Source: Desulfurellaceae bacterium (GTDB lineage Bacteria > Desulfobacterota > Binatia > Bin18). Taken from it: a stretch of DNA of 48,669 nucleotides. Each line of letters begins with the position of its first letter. Position 1 is the first letter of the stretch. Below, piece by piece: positions 8,453 through 16,781 of the stretch. Under the pieces are notes generated by a model. The model made no database searches. It worked only from the letters and a program-made list of their open reading frames with translations, and had not been told where the DNA came from. The stretch covers positions 1-48,669 of the forward strand of contig JAGWBB010000018.1 of assembly GCA_021296095.1 (NCBI GenBank). Reading direction: 5' to 3'. Made by a program: the position numbers and the translations under genes.

Positions 8453-9078
8453 TCCCGGCGCGGCCCAAGGCGCCGAGCGTGCAGGAAAAAGCGCAGCCGC
8501 AGACCCATCGCCAGCAGCAGATAGACCAGCCACAGGCCGAGCAGGCCCTGCGTGGCGAGCTCGGGCAGGAGCTGCTGGCCGGTGGCCGTATGCAGCCCCA
8601 GCACGCCGGTGCCGATGAAATTGAGAATTCCGGCCCAGTGACCGATCGGGTTGGACACCAGGACAACGCTCGTATCGCGGTCTGACAGCAGCCAGGAGTC
8701 CAACACGTACTGGCCGAAGGCCACGGCCACGGCTGTCGGAATCCACCACGGGACCGTCCCCAGGTGAACCAGATAGCCGAGCGTGACCAGCAGGAAGCTG
8801 ATATCGGCCAGGTTATCGAAGATTTTTCCCCGCCCGGAACTCAGACCCAGCGTCCGGGCAACCGGCCCGTCGTAATAGTCGCTGGCGCAGATCAGGAGGA
8901 ACAGCCCGGTCACCAGCCCGGCGTTCAGCAGGCTTGGCCGCCGCCAGCCGGTGTCGATGGCGTACACAAAGAGCGGGGTCAGGACGAGCCGCAGGCCGGT
9001 CAGCACGTGGGCAAAATTAAACGGCCGCCGGTCAGGCAAAAAGAGCGCTTTTCTGTTGACAGACTGCTCTGTCGTCAT
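8449..9078 (-). CDS. CDP-alcohol phosphatidyltransferase family protein
   Basis: 209 residues, membrane-embedded. The complete family signature D-x2-DG-x2-AR-x8-G-x3-D-x3-D is present at residues 67-92 (D67, D70, G71, A74, R75, G84, D88, D92), providing the two metal ions and the nucleophile-activating aspartate. Several hydrophobic helices follow. Enzymes of this family join a CDP-linked lipid or alcohol to an alcohol acceptor, making phosphatidylglycerophosphate, phosphatidylserine, phosphatidylinositol phosphate or similar; which reaction occurs here is not decidable. ATG 9078, with GGGAG close upstream, is preferred to the longer frame, whose translation runs through a repetitive hairpin region. 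Confidence 0.85.
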   Translation of the reverse strand: MTTEQSVNRKALFLPDRRPFNFAHVLTGLRLVLTPLFVYAIDTGWRRPSLLNAGLVTGLFLLICASDYYDGPVARTLGLSSGRGKIFDNLADISFLLVTLGYLVHLGTVPWWIPTAVAVAFGQYVLDSWLLSDRDTSVVLVSNPIGHWAGILNFIGTGVLGLHTATGQQLLPELATQGLLGLWLVYLLLAMGLRLRFFLHARRLGPRRD

Positions 9079-9142
9079 AGCTCCCAGTGTAGAGGGAAAA
9101 AGGCCGAAACGGAACCGAGGCGACACCTGCATCGCGCGTCTG

Positions 9143-9173
9143 GCAGGCTGGAGGCCTGTGCTCCGGAGCCTGC
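9143..9173. repeat. REP-like hairpin
   Basis: An imperfect inverted repeat: GCAGGCT plus GGAG on the left pairs with CTCC and AGCCTGC on the right, giving 11 pairs with a 7-base loop and a 2-base bulge (GG). It lies in the 212-base spacer between the divergent phosphatidyltransferase and zinc-ribbon genes. It has no T-tract, so it is unlikely to be a terminator. It looks like an extragenic palindromic element; no second copy was noticed in this window. Confidence 0.45.
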
Positions 9174-9290
9174 GCCATTTTCCCCAGGCTTCACACGATC
9201 CGAAAAAAGATGCTATAGCCGGATGTCTGCGGCCTATTCGGGAAAGATAGAGAGTAGGCCGCGCGGGTTGATGGAGATGAGGAGGAGCGG

Positions 9291-9512
9291 ATGTGGCGAA
9301 AGGAAACCTGCGCCTATCAGTGTCAGGAGTGTGAGGAATCATTCCCCAGTATTCCTCAAGGAAACTGTCCTTACTGTGGCTCGGAAGCCATACTCACATT
9401 AGGCTGGGATCGGGTGTCCTCGGATGAACGGGGCAACTGGCTTAACCGTATTCGGGGTCGGTCGCGCCAAGCCTCCCGGGACGCGGACGCACTTGCATCG
9501 CGACGGCGTTGA
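9291..9512 (+). CDS. Small zinc-ribbon protein
   Basis: 73 residues. The N-terminal half carries two CxxC knuckles, CQEC (residues 11-14) and CPYC (26-29), 11 residues apart, typical of a rubredoxin-like zinc ribbon. The C-terminal half is basic (RIRGRSRQASRDADALASRRR) and may contact nucleic acid or be disordered. A strong ribosome-binding site, GAGGAGCGG, precedes the ATG, which supports translation. No specific family is recognised. It stands just upstream of the VapB locus on the same strand. Confidence 0.6.
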   Translation: MWRKETCAYQCQECEESFPSIPQGNCPYCGSEAILTLGWDRVSSDERGNWLNRIRGRSRQASRDADALASRRR

Positions 9513-9572
9513 CGGCCGTCAAGTGCCGGAGCCCCCGCATATCTTCAAGGGCGGCCGGGAAGGGAGGTGACC

Positions 9573-9812
9573 ATGCCTTCCGAGCGGCGAGTTCGTCTAT
9601 TTCGGGATGGCCGTAGCCAGGCGTTGCGTATTCCGCGAGAGTTCGAGCTGGAGAGCGATGAGGTCATCATCCACAAGGAAGGAGACCGTTTGATCGTCGA
9701 GCCTGTCAGAAAAGGTCGGTTGCTGGACTTGCTCGCAACCTCGGAGCCGCTTGACGAAACTTTTCCAGATGTGGATGAAGCACTCCCCCTGCTGGATGAT
9801 ACGGAGCTTTGA
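9573..9812 (+). CDS. VapB-type antitoxin (AbrB-fold)
   Basis: 79 residues. The N-terminal swapped-hairpin AbrB/SpoVT-like DNA-binding domain is clear: RVRLFRDGRSQALRIPREFE followed by VIIHKEGDRLIVEPV. The C-terminal tail (LLDLLATSEPLDETFPD) matches VapB antitoxin tails that wrap around the PIN-domain toxin. It would normally bind and neutralise VapC and repress the operon. ATG 9573 follows a near-perfect GGAGGTGA; a GTG 6 bases earlier is in frame but overlaps that site. The partner toxin downstream is only a stub (9818-9858), so this is an orphan antitoxin. Confidence 0.85.
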   Translation: MPSERRVRLFRDGRSQALRIPREFELESDEVIIHKEGDRLIVEPVRKGRLLDLLATSEPLDETFPDVDEALPLLDDTEL

Positions 9813-9817
9813 TTCTG

Positions 9818-9858
9818 ATGCCGGGTCCCCGCTACCTCTTGGATACCAGTATCCTCTG
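9818..9858 (+). pseudogene. VapC toxin stub
   Basis: Six bases after vapB stops, an ATG opens MPGPRYLLDTSIL and then TGA. This is the first strand of a PIN-domain VapC ribonuclease, including the first catalytic aspartate (LDTS). About 120 residues of toxin should follow; instead the sequence runs within 30 bases into the 3' end of the opposite-strand FKBP gene. No further PIN motif is seen in any frame. The locus therefore kept its antitoxin and lost its toxin. Confidence 0.75.
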
Positions 9859-9888
9859 AAGATATGGTCCCGGTTCCTATTGAGCCGG

Positions 9889-10464
9889 CTATTGCTCCGG
9901 TTGAGTGGGAACCGTGATGGCGGGCGGCATCTCTATGCGGTTGCCACCCTCTTCGACGGTGAGGACGGTGATATCGAAGGTCAACTCCTGGCCGGCCAGG
10001 GGGTGATTCGTATCAATCGTGGCGTTGGTGTCGTCAAGCGCGGTGATCTTGGCAAACCGCATCTGCCCGTCCGGCCCCACACCCTGGAGTTGGGCGCCGA
10101 CCTTACGCGCCTGCTCCGGGATTCTGTCCAGCGGCACCTGCTGGGTGCGGCCGGGGTCAACCTCGCCGTAGCCGTCCTGGGGAGACACCACGACCTTTTT
10201 TGTGTCGCCGACCTTGAGGCCGAGCAGCCCCTGCTCAAGTCCGCTGACCAACTCGCCTCTGCCGTGGATATAGACCAGCGGCTCCTGCCCGACGTTGGTG
10301 CCGGCTTGGCTGCCGTCGCCCAGGGTTAAGGTGTATTCCAGTGAGACCTGTCTGCCGTCGGCAATCGTCATTGCTTCGGCGGCCTGATCCTCAGCCCATG
10401 CGCTCCAGCTCCCTATGAGGAGAGCCATGACAAGCGCGCTCATGCTCCAGATTGGACGTGTCAT
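9889..10464 (-). CDS. Exported FKBP-type peptidyl-prolyl isomerase
   Basis: 191 residues. An N-terminal signal peptide (hydrophobic core SMSALVMALLIGSWSAWA, likely cut near residue 24) is followed by a SlyD-like FKBP domain: SLEYTLTLGDGSQAGTN, PLVYIHGRGELVSGLEQGLL and VVVSPQDGYGEVDP, the last being the start of the inserted-flap region, then HPLAGQELTFDITVLTV. It should catalyse proline isomerisation and chaperone proteins in the periplasm; SlyD itself is cytoplasmic and lacks a signal peptide. The metal-binding His-rich tail of E. coli SlyD is absent. ATG 10464 has GAAAGGAAA upstream and starts exactly at the signal peptide. Confidence 0.9.
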   Translation of the reverse strand: MTRPIWSMSALVMALLIGSWSAWAEDQAAEAMTIADGRQVSLEYTLTLGDGSQAGTNVGQEPLVYIHGRGELVSGLEQGLLGLKVGDTKKVVVSPQDGYGEVDPGRTQQVPLDRIPEQARKVGAQLQGVGPDGQMRFAKITALDDTNATIDTNHPLAGQELTFDITVLTVEEGGNRIEMPPAITVPTQPEQ

Positions 10465-10590
10465 TGTGTGTTTCCTTTCAAAAAAGGGTATGAAAATGTG
10501 ATTCATCCTCTCTTGCTGCTCAGACAGGCGAGGATGAATCACCCCGTCCACCCTGGGGCAGAACGCCGGGGCTGAGAAGCGTCGTGTGCG

Positions 10591-11493
10591 CTACAGCATA
10601 CGCGGCGGATTCAGATGGGAGCCGAGGGTGCCCTTGAACACCTTGAACAGGTGGTCGAGATCCCACGGACCCGGGCTGTAAATCGTCTTTTCCGGCTCAA
10701 GATGGGTATAGACGGAGATCCGGTAACCGCTGGCGCCAAACGCCTGACCCGTCACCTCCTGGGCGTCGTCGCTGGCCAGGAAAACCACAATCGGGGCGAC
10801 ATTGGCCGGGTCCATGGGGCTGGCTTGTTCCTGGGCGGCATCACTGCTCTCGGTCAAGCCCATCTGCTGGGCAAAATTGGCCGGGATGGTGTCGGTCATA
10901 CGGGTCGCCGCACCGGGCAGGATGGCGTTGCAGGTCACGCCGTATTTCTTGAGGGCGTTGGCGCAGCTGTAGGTCAAACCCAGGATGCCCGCCTTGGCGG
11001 CCGCATAGTTGGGCTGGCCGGGTGCGCCGAGGGCCGAGCCGGACGAAAAATTGATGATACGGCCGCCCTTTTGCTGGCGCATCAGCGCCGAAGCCGGACG
11101 AATGGTGCAAAAGTGGCCCTTCAGATGGACCGCGACCACCGCGTCCCACTCTTCTTCGCTCATATTGAAGATCATGCGGTCGCGCAGAATCCCGGCGCAG
11201 TTGACCAGAATATCCAGTTTGCCGAAGCTATCGACCGCAGTCTGGATCAGCGCCTCGCCGCCCTCGACGGTGGCGATATTGCTGGTGTTGGCCACGGCCT
11301 GACCGCCAGCCGCGCTGATCTCATCCACCACCTGCTGGGCCGGACCGGTGTCCTGCCCCTCACCGTCCACGCTGGCGCCGAGATCGTTGACCACGACCTT
11401 GGCCCCTTCTTTGGCCATGAGGGTGACAATTCCGCGTCCGATGCCGCGGCCCGAGCCGGTCACGACTGCAACTTTTCCGTCAAGTTTGCCCAT
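10591..11493 (-). CDS. Short-chain dehydrogenase (HSD17B4-like)
   Basis: 300 residues of classical SDR type. The NAD(P)-binding loop TGSGRGIGRG is at 12-21, NCAG (variant of NNAG) near 98-101, the catalytic Ser at 150-151 and YAAAK at 163-167, so the active site is complete. The extended N-terminal region (NDLGASVDGEGQDTGPAQQV) and C-terminal extension resemble the 3-hydroxyacyl-CoA dehydrogenase domain of peroxisomal multifunctional enzyme 2, suggesting a hydroxyacyl-CoA or steroid-like alcohol substrate. It lies 20 bases downstream of an acyl-CoA dehydrogenase on the same strand, consistent with consecutive beta-oxidation-type steps. A strong AAGGAGGAACA site precedes the ATG. Confidence 0.9.
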   Translation of the reverse strand: MGKLDGKVAVVTGSGRGIGRGIVTLMAKEGAKVVVNDLGASVDGEGQDTGPAQQVVDEISAAGGQAVANTSNIATVEGGEALIQTAVDSFGKLDILVNCAGILRDRMIFNMSEEEWDAVVAVHLKGHFCTIRPASALMRQQKGGRIINFSSGSALGAPGQPNYAAAKAGILGLTYSCANALKKYGVTCNAILPGAATRMTDTIPANFAQQMGLTESSDAAQEQASPMDPANVAPIVVFLASDDAQEVTGQAFGASGYRISVYTHLEPEKTIYSPGPWDLDHLFKVFKGTLGSHLNPPRML

Positions 11494-11513
11494 TGTTGTT
11501 CCTCCTTATGATG

Positions 11514-12698
11514 TCATCCTTTTGGTAATCCCAGGACCCGGTCGCCCAGGATGCCACGCTGAATCTCTGAGGTCCCGCCGGCTATGGTCAGCAAACGGTA
11601 GGCCAGGGCGGCCTTGGGCCAGCGCCCGCTTCTGAGCGCGTGGTCCGAGCCCTGAACGAGCTGGGCGTAGGGACCGAGCAGTTCGGTGGCAAACATGGCC
11701 AGCCGCATGTTCAGCTCCGAGCCGGCCAGTTTGTTGACCGAGCCTTCGGGGCCGGGCGGATTGCCCTGAATACGCTTGCTGAGGCTGCGGAACATATTGT
11801 AGGTGATGGCCTTGCACTCAATCGAGAACTGGGCCAGCTGTTGGCGAACCGCAGGGTCCTGGCTGGCCGGTTTGCCGCCCAGGTCAAGTTCTTTGGCCAG
11901 GTCGATGAGTTCGGCCAGATGGCGGTGGACGGGCAGCTCGTTGCCAATCCCGGCCCGCTCGTGCATCAGGGTGGTGACCAGGACCTTCCAGCCTTCGTCC
12001 TTGGGACCGATCAGATTTGTGCGGGGTACGCGCACATCTTCAAAAAAGACCTCGTTGAACTCGGCGTCTCCGGTCATCTGCACCAGCGGCCGCAGGCTGA
12101 GGCCGGGCGTCTTCATATCGACCAGCAGACAGCTGATGCCCTTGTGCTTGGGGGCGTCCGGATTGGTGCGTACAAACAGTTGGATATAGTCGGCGCGGTG
12201 GGCGAAGCTGGTCCAGACTTTCTGGCCGTTGACCACAAAATAGTCGCCCTGTTCAACGGCCCGGGTCTGCATCGAGGCCAGGTCGGAGCCGGCGCCCGGT
12301 TCCGACAGCCCCTCACACCAGATTTCGTCCCCAGACAGAATCTTGGGCAGATGGTCTTTTTTCTGCTCGTCCGTGCCCCAGTGGATCAGTGTCGGGCCGG
12401 CCATCATCAGGCCCAGGGTATTGGCAAAACGCGGCGCGTGAGCCTTGGCCATTTCCTGGTTGTAGATGAACATCTGCATCAGACTCGCCCCGCGGCCGCC
12501 GTACTCCTTGGGCCAGTGGATGCCGACCCAGCCGTCCTTGGAGGCGGTCTTTTGCCAGGCGCGTTGATACTCGAAGCGGGCGTCGACATCAATATCGTCG
12601 AAGTGCTGGGGGTCGTAACCCTCGGGCAAATTGGCCTGCAGCCAGGTCTGGACCTCCTGACGAAAGGCTTCCTCTTCGGGGGTAAAGTTGAAATCCAT
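11514..12698 (-). CDS. Acyl-CoA dehydrogenase
   Basis: 394 residues, full length. The FAD/substrate signature EGLSEPGAGSDL is at 129-140, VNGQKVWTSFAHRADY follows the beta-domain entry, and the C-terminal nucleotide-contact block is AGGTSEIQRGILGDRVLGLP. The enzyme would alpha,beta-desaturate an acyl-CoA and pass electrons to ETF. The sequence resembles the long/branched or polycyclic-substrate ACAD groups found in soil bacteria, but chain length cannot be told. GGAGGAACAGC precedes the ATG. It is the first gene of a two-gene operon with the SDR and is divergent from the LLM gene at 12832. Confidence 0.93.
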   Translation of the reverse strand: MDFNFTPEEEAFRQEVQTWLQANLPEGYDPQHFDDIDVDARFEYQRAWQKTASKDGWVGIHWPKEYGGRGASLMQMFIYNQEMAKAHAPRFANTLGLMMAGPTLIHWGTDEQKKDHLPKILSGDEIWCEGLSEPGAGSDLASMQTRAVEQGDYFVVNGQKVWTSFAHRADYIQLFVRTNPDAPKHKGISCLLVDMKTPGLSLRPLVQMTGDAEFNEVFFEDVRVPRTNLIGPKDEGWKVLVTTLMHERAGIGNELPVHRHLAELIDLAKELDLGGKPASQDPAVRQQLAQFSIECKAITYNMFRSLSKRIQGNPPGPEGSVNKLAGSELNMRLAMFATELLGPYAQLVQGSDHALRSGRWPKAALAYRLLTIAGGTSEIQRGILGDRVLGLPKG

Positions 12699-12831
12699 GC
12701 TGTTCCTCCGCGCCGGCCAGCTTAACCGCTTCGCCAGCCAGGGTAAAGGGTTGCGGGGGCGAACAGGGCTTGCGGTTTCGACTGCCGGGCGTCATAAGGG
12801 CGTCTACAAGCAGGCACGACAGGAGATCAGG

Positions 12832-13857
12832 ATGGCGATCAACGGCAAGCGGTATTGGGGTATTCTGCCGCCACAAACGGCGGTCCAGATTCTTGACGCG
12901 GCCAAAAGTGCCGAAGAGCTGGGGCTGGACGGGCTGTGGGGCATTCAGCTGCCCGGCCCGCCGTTTTTGCCCCTGGCCACCGCCGCGGGCGGAACCCAGC
13001 GGCTGAAACTCGGCACCGGGGTGACGCTGGCCTTTACCCGGAGTCCGTTTGAAACGGCGTTGTCGGCCCTGGACCTCGACCTGATCAGCGGCGGCCGGAC
13101 GGTCCTGGGCATCGGTCCCAGCGTGCGCCGCTTTAACGAGAACTGGCACGGCGTGGCCTACGACCCGCCCCTGGCGCGTCTGCGCGAGGTCATTACCCTC
13201 ATCCGTCTGATCATTGAACAGGGCCATCTGGGCAAGCTCGGCAAATGGCAGGGCGCGTACTACACGGTCGATTTCAGCGACCTGAATATCCTGCGCCCGC
13301 CGGTCCGGCCCAGTATTCCGATCTACCTGTCGGCCCTGTTCACCGGTGCGGTGCGGCTGGCCGGCGAACTCGGCGACGGGCTGGCCGGCCACCCGATCTG
13401 GTCGGCGGAGTGGATTCGAGACCGGGTGGAGCCGAATCTCGAGGCGGGGCTGGCCACGGCCAACAAAAACCGCCGCGATTTCGATCTGAACATCTGGGCC
13501 TATGTGGCGATTCATCCTGACCGACGCCAGGCGATTGCCGATGCGCGGGGCACGGTCGCCTTTTATTCGTCCATCGCCCAGTATGAGAAGTATTTTGCCG
13601 CCCACGGGTTTGGCGAGGCCGCCCGTCGGGCTGCGGCGGCCGCTCAGGCCCAGGATCCCAAGGCCATGATTACGGCCATTCCGGACGCCATGGTCGAAAC
13701 CTTTGCGGTGGTCGGAACGCCGGACGAGGTGCGTGCTCAGATCAACGCGCGCTGGGAAGTGGCAGATTCACTGACCCTGATGGAGCCCTCGTTTTTCCTC
13801 AAGGCCGAGCAAGTACGCGCCTATCAGCACGCCCTGGTCGAGACGCTGTACCGTTGA
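12832..13857 (+). CDS. LLM-class flavin/F420-dependent oxidoreductase
   Basis: 341 residues with the luciferase-like TIM-barrel pattern: AAKSAEELGLDGLWGIQLP, KLGTGVTLAFTRSPFETAL, LISGGRTVLGIGPSVRRFN and, later, IPIYLSALFTGAVRLAGELG. The C-terminal part reads FAVVGTPDEVRAQINARWE, the common ending of the F420-like subgroup. The frame is open for 48 codons upstream, but ATG 12832 with AGGAGATC is the sensible start and the family's usual amino end. It is divergent from the ACAD/SDR operon and may oxidise a related metabolite; the substrate is unknown. It is one of three LLM genes in the window. Confidence 0.88.
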   Translation: MAINGKRYWGILPPQTAVQILDAAKSAEELGLDGLWGIQLPGPPFLPLATAAGGTQRLKLGTGVTLAFTRSPFETALSALDLDLISGGRTVLGIGPSVRRFNENWHGVAYDPPLARLREVITLIRLIIEQGHLGKLGKWQGAYYTVDFSDLNILRPPVRPSIPIYLSALFTGAVRLAGELGDGLAGHPIWSAEWIRDRVEPNLEAGLATANKNRRDFDLNIWAYVAIHPDRRQAIADARGTVAFYSSIAQYEKYFAAHGFGEAARRAAAAAQAQDPKAMITAIPDAMVETFAVVGTPDEVRAQINARWEVADSLTLMEPSFFLKAEQVRAYQHALVETLYR

Positions 13858-13880
13858 GTGTCGAACCGATCCGGGGCCAC

Positions 13881-14120
13881 TTATTTGTCCTGATACAGTT
13901 TGTCCAACTGGCTCAGCAGATCCGCCCGGCTGCCGGGAGGAGCCTCTTCGGACGCTGGGGGCGGCTGTGGCGGGGATGACTCGCCCGCACCGGCTTCGGC
14001 CCCGAGTTGGGCCAGCTGGCGTTGCAACTGGGCGATGAGCCGCTCCTTGTCGGCCAGCTCCTGACGTAGCTGTCGAACCAGGGCCTCAAGCTCGGCCGTA
14101 CTTGCCTGGTGGGCTGCCAT
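13881..14120 (-). CDS. Small coiled-coil protein
   Basis: 79 residues from ATG 14120; a TTG 12 codons upstream is a possible longer start. Residues 8-45 form a clear heptad coiled coil (LEALVRQLRQELADKERLIA, then QLQRQLAQLG), followed by a Pro/Ser/Glu-rich linker and a short C-terminal amphipathic helix (RADLLSQLDKLYQDK). No known family or enzymatic motif is recognised. It is divergent from the AmgK-like kinase gene with only 80 bases between starts, so the two may share a regulatory region. It could be an adaptor or a division/envelope-associated scaffold, but that is speculative. Confidence 0.55.
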   Translation of the reverse strand: MAAHQASTAELEALVRQLRQELADKERLIAQLQRQLAQLGAEAGAGESSPPQPPPASEEAPPGSRADLLSQLDKLYQDK

Positions 14121-14200
14121 ACGCCCTGTCTCATCATACGCCTGGGGCGTTTGCAAGGCGGCTTTGACAAGCCGCAGCCCGGTTGCTAGTCGGTACGGCT

Positions 14201-15268
14201 ATGGATACCAGCGTGCCGGATGGGCTGAGGGCGGCGGTTGAGCGAACCTGGGGGGCTGAGATTGCGGCGGTCGAGCCCTTGGCCGGTGACGCCTCAAGCC
14301 GCAGCTACCTGCGTCTGCGTTTGCGCGACGGCGGGCCGCCGAGTGTGGTGGTGATGGTGCTGGCCGATAGCGCCCTGCCCCTGTCGTCGGAAGAACTGGC
14401 GGTGTTTTCCGAGCCGCTGACCGAGCTGCCGTATGTGAATGTTGACCGCTTTCTGCGACCGCTCGGCATGCGTATTCCAGACCTGTATTACGACGGCCAA
14501 AAAGAGGGCTTTCTGCTGCTCGAAGATATCGGCGATACGCCGCTCCGCGAGGCCGCCCAGGCCGGTTCGGCAGCCGATACGGAAGCCCTGTACCGCCAGG
14601 CCATTGACCAGCTGCTGTTGCTCCAGATTAGCGGCACCCGTAAACGCGACAGCACCTGCATCGCCTTTCAGCAGCGCTTTGATCGGCGGCTGTTCGCCTG
14701 GGAGTTTGAGCATTTTGTCGAGTGGGGGCTTGAAAAGCGAACCGGCAGGCCGCTGCCCGAGGCTGATGCCAAGGTGCTGCGGCCCCTGTTTGAGGACATT
14801 GCCGGGCGGCTTGATCGTGCGCCGGCGTTTCTCAACCACCGCGACTATCACAGCTGGAACCTGTTTGTGCACGACCGCGAGATTCGGGTCATTGACTTCC
14901 AGGATGCGCTGCTGGGTCCCGCCACTTATGACTTGGCGACCCTGCTGAACGACCGCGATACGCCGGCAGTGATCGCCCCGGATCTGGAGCACCGGCTGGT
15001 CGAGTATTACTATGACGCCTGGCACCAGGCCGGTGGAGATCCGCTGTCACACGACACGGTGTGGCACGAGTACAACCTGTGCCTGTTGCAGAAAGCGTGT
15101 AAAGTGGTCGGCCGGTTTTATTATCTGGAGCTGGAAAAGCACAAGACCGGCTACAGCCGCTATATTCCGCCGACCCTGGCAACCATCCGCCGGGTGCTCG
15201 AACGCCTGCCCGAGTATCGTCCCTTGCAGGATATTGTGGCCCGACATTTTCCCCAAGCTGAACGATGA
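14201..15268 (+). CDS. AmgK-like sugar kinase (aminoglycoside-phosphotransferase fold)
   Basis: 355 residues. The APH/choline-kinase fold is shown by the N-terminal LAGDASSRSYLRLRL, a glycine-poor loop typical of AmgK, by FLLLEDIGDTPL (hinge), HRDYHSWN at 213-220 (catalytic Asp and Mg-binding Asn) and DFQD at 232-235 (second Mg ligand). AmgK phosphorylates the anomeric position of N-acetylmuramic acid and N-acetylglucosamine in the MurNAc-recycling shunt described in Pseudomonas. The next gene is a MurU-like nucleotidyltransferase, exactly the known amgK-murU pairing, which makes this reading likely. The start is ATG 14201; its ribosome-binding site is weak. Confidence 0.85.
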   Translation: MDTSVPDGLRAAVERTWGAEIAAVEPLAGDASSRSYLRLRLRDGGPPSVVVMVLADSALPLSSEELAVFSEPLTELPYVNVDRFLRPLGMRIPDLYYDGQKEGFLLLEDIGDTPLREAAQAGSAADTEALYRQAIDQLLLLQISGTRKRDSTCIAFQQRFDRRLFAWEFEHFVEWGLEKRTGRPLPEADAKVLRPLFEDIAGRLDRAPAFLNHRDYHSWNLFVHDREIRVIDFQDALLGPATYDLATLLNDRDTPAVIAPDLEHRLVEYYYDAWHQAGGDPLSHDTVWHEYNLCLLQKACKVVGRFYYLELEKHKTGYSRYIPPTLATIRRVLERLPEYRPLQDIVARHFPQAER

Positions 15269-15311
15269 GAGCCACTTCATCGAGAAGAGACCTCCGTTCG
15301 CCTTGCTCGCC

Positions 15312-16043
15312 ATGCGTGCCATGATTCTGGCCGCCGGGCTGGGGACCCGCCTGCGGCCGCTCACCAACACGACGCCCAAGGCGCTGGCCCCGGTGGCGGA
15401 CCGCCCGCTGATCGAGTACGCCCTGCGTTTTGTGCGCGCGCAGGGCATCCACGAGGTGGTGATCAACCTCCATTACCTGGGCGATCAGATTCGGGCCAGG
15501 CTGGGGGACGGGCGAGACTACGGCGTGCGGATTACCTATTCTGTTGAGGAGCGGCTGCTGGAGACCGGGGGCGGGGTGAAGCAGGCTCAGGCGTTGCTGG
15601 ACGGCGGAACGTTTCTGGTCGTCAACTCTGACGCCATTCTCGATCTCGATCTGGCTGCGGTGCTCGACGCCCACCGACGTAACCGGGCCGTGGCTACCCT
15701 GGTCCTACGGCCCGATCCCGACGCGGCCAGCTACGGTCTGTTGGAGATTGACCAGAGCGGCCGCCTGCGCCGTTTACGCGGCCAGCCGGCCGGGGTGGAT
15801 GAGCCGCTGTCGGCCTATATGTTCACCGGCTGTCAGATTCTTGAACCCAGGGTTTTTGATTTCATGCCCACGCCGACGCCGTTCAGCCTCACCCGTCAGA
15901 CCTATGTCGAGATGCTCCGGGCCGGGGAGCCGCTGTACGGCTTTGTCCATACCGGGCCGTGGATGGTGGTGGACGATGCCGAGGGCATGGCCCGGGCAAC
16001 GCAGGCCATCCGCTCAGGACGGCTACGTCTGTCCTATCTCTGA
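15312..16043 (+). CDS. MurU-like sugar-1-phosphate nucleotidyltransferase
   Basis: 243 residues of the NTP-transferase fold. The signature GLGTRLRPLT-x4-PKAL is at residues 9-25 (Lys23 contacts the sugar phosphate), and a Mg-binding NSD follows near 105. The short length, without a C-terminal left-handed helix, fits MurU (MurNAc-alpha-1-phosphate uridylyltransferase) rather than GlmU or RmlA. Together with the AmgK-like kinase 43 bases upstream it would convert salvaged MurNAc to UDP-MurNAc, bypassing de novo synthesis and the fosfomycin target MurA. Alternatives are mannose-1-phosphate guanylyl- or glucose-1-phosphate-type transferases. The start is uncertain between ATG 15312 and 15321. Its 3' end overlaps the convergent amidotransferase by 21 bases. 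Confidence 0.85.
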   Translation: MRAMILAAGLGTRLRPLTNTTPKALAPVADRPLIEYALRFVRAQGIHEVVINLHYLGDQIRARLGDGRDYGVRITYSVEERLLETGGGVKQAQALLDGGTFLVVNSDAILDLDLAAVLDAHRRNRAVATLVLRPDPDAASYGLLEIDQSGRLRRLRGQPAGVDEPLSAYMFTGCQILEPRVFDFMPTPTPFSLTRQTYVEMLRAGEPLYGFVHTGPWMVVDDAEGMARATQAIRSGRLRLSYL

Positions 16044-16775
16044 TCTGTGTTGGCCCAGGCCGATGCGGGCAAAGTTCTCCAGACAGCGCTGGGCCGCCGG
16101 AGCTTCCCGGACGCTCGTCAGCAGCCACTCGCGCAGGGCCAGGGCGGCCGGCTTGGCGGGAAACGCCTCGGGTGGCAGGGCGGCGCTCAGGGAATGAATC
16201 AGGTTGTGGAGAATCGTCGGGGTGAACTCGGGGTGAAACTGGGTGCCCCAGATACGCTCGCCGAGCCGAAACGCCTGGTACGGCCAGTGTTCATTGTCGG
16301 CCAGGCTGACCGCGCCCGGGGGCAGGCTGGTGACCACGTCGCCGTGGCTCATGTGGGCCAGAAAAGAGTCCGCCAGGTCTGCAAACAGGCGGTCGGCCCG
16401 TCCCTCGGCAGTCAGGCTGAGGCCGACCGTGCCCAGCTCCCAGCCCCGGGGACATTTCTCGACCCTGCCGCCAAAGGCTTGAGCCACAAGCTGATGGCCA
16501 AAACACACACCGTAGATCGGCACCTCGCGGTCTGCGGCCCGTCTCAGAAAGCCCTCGCTGCGGGCGATCCAGGCATCGCCGTCGTAGGTCGAGGCCGGCG
16601 AGCCGGTGGCGATAATACCGGCCCAGTCGGTCTCGGCCAGCGTGTCCTTACGGGCGTCGAGCACCACGCACCGCTCGTCACCCAGCAGGTTCAGAAAGGC
16701 CCGTTCATAGCGGCCCAGCTGTTCGGTCACCCGCCGGGGCAGGTCGCCAGTCTTGAGGATGAGCAGGGGCTTCAT
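16023..16775 (-). CDS. Class I glutamine amidotransferase
   Basis: 250 residues, a stand-alone GATase class I domain like the GMP-synthase amidotransferase half (GuaA1/YfeJ group). The nucleophile Cys91 sits in YGVCFGHQLVAQAFGG, and the His181-x-Glu183 dyad in GTQFHPEF completes the triad. Such lone proteins hydrolyse glutamine to supply ammonia, or have turned into peptidases acting on gamma-glutamyl compounds; the partner is not visible. Its ribosome-binding site (GGAGAT) lies inside the 3' end of the hicA remnant, so it may be expressed from the HicB promoter. Confidence 0.88.
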   Translation of the reverse strand: MKPLLILKTGDLPRRVTEQLGRYERAFLNLLGDERCVVLDARKDTLAETDWAGIIATGSPASTYDGDAWIARSEGFLRRAADREVPIYGVCFGHQLVAQAFGGRVEKCPRGWELGTVGLSLTAEGRADRLFADLADSFLAHMSHGDVVTSLPPGAVSLADNEHWPYQAFRLGERIWGTQFHPEFTPTILHNLIHSLSAALPPEAFPAKPAALALREWLLTSVREAPAAQRCLENFARIGLGQHRSEIGQT

Positions 16776-16781
16776 GAGATT

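Noticed and set aside
11640-12725. A 361-codon plus-strand frame opposite the acyl-CoA dehydrogenase
   Set aside because: Low-complexity shadow of the strongly conserved ACAD.
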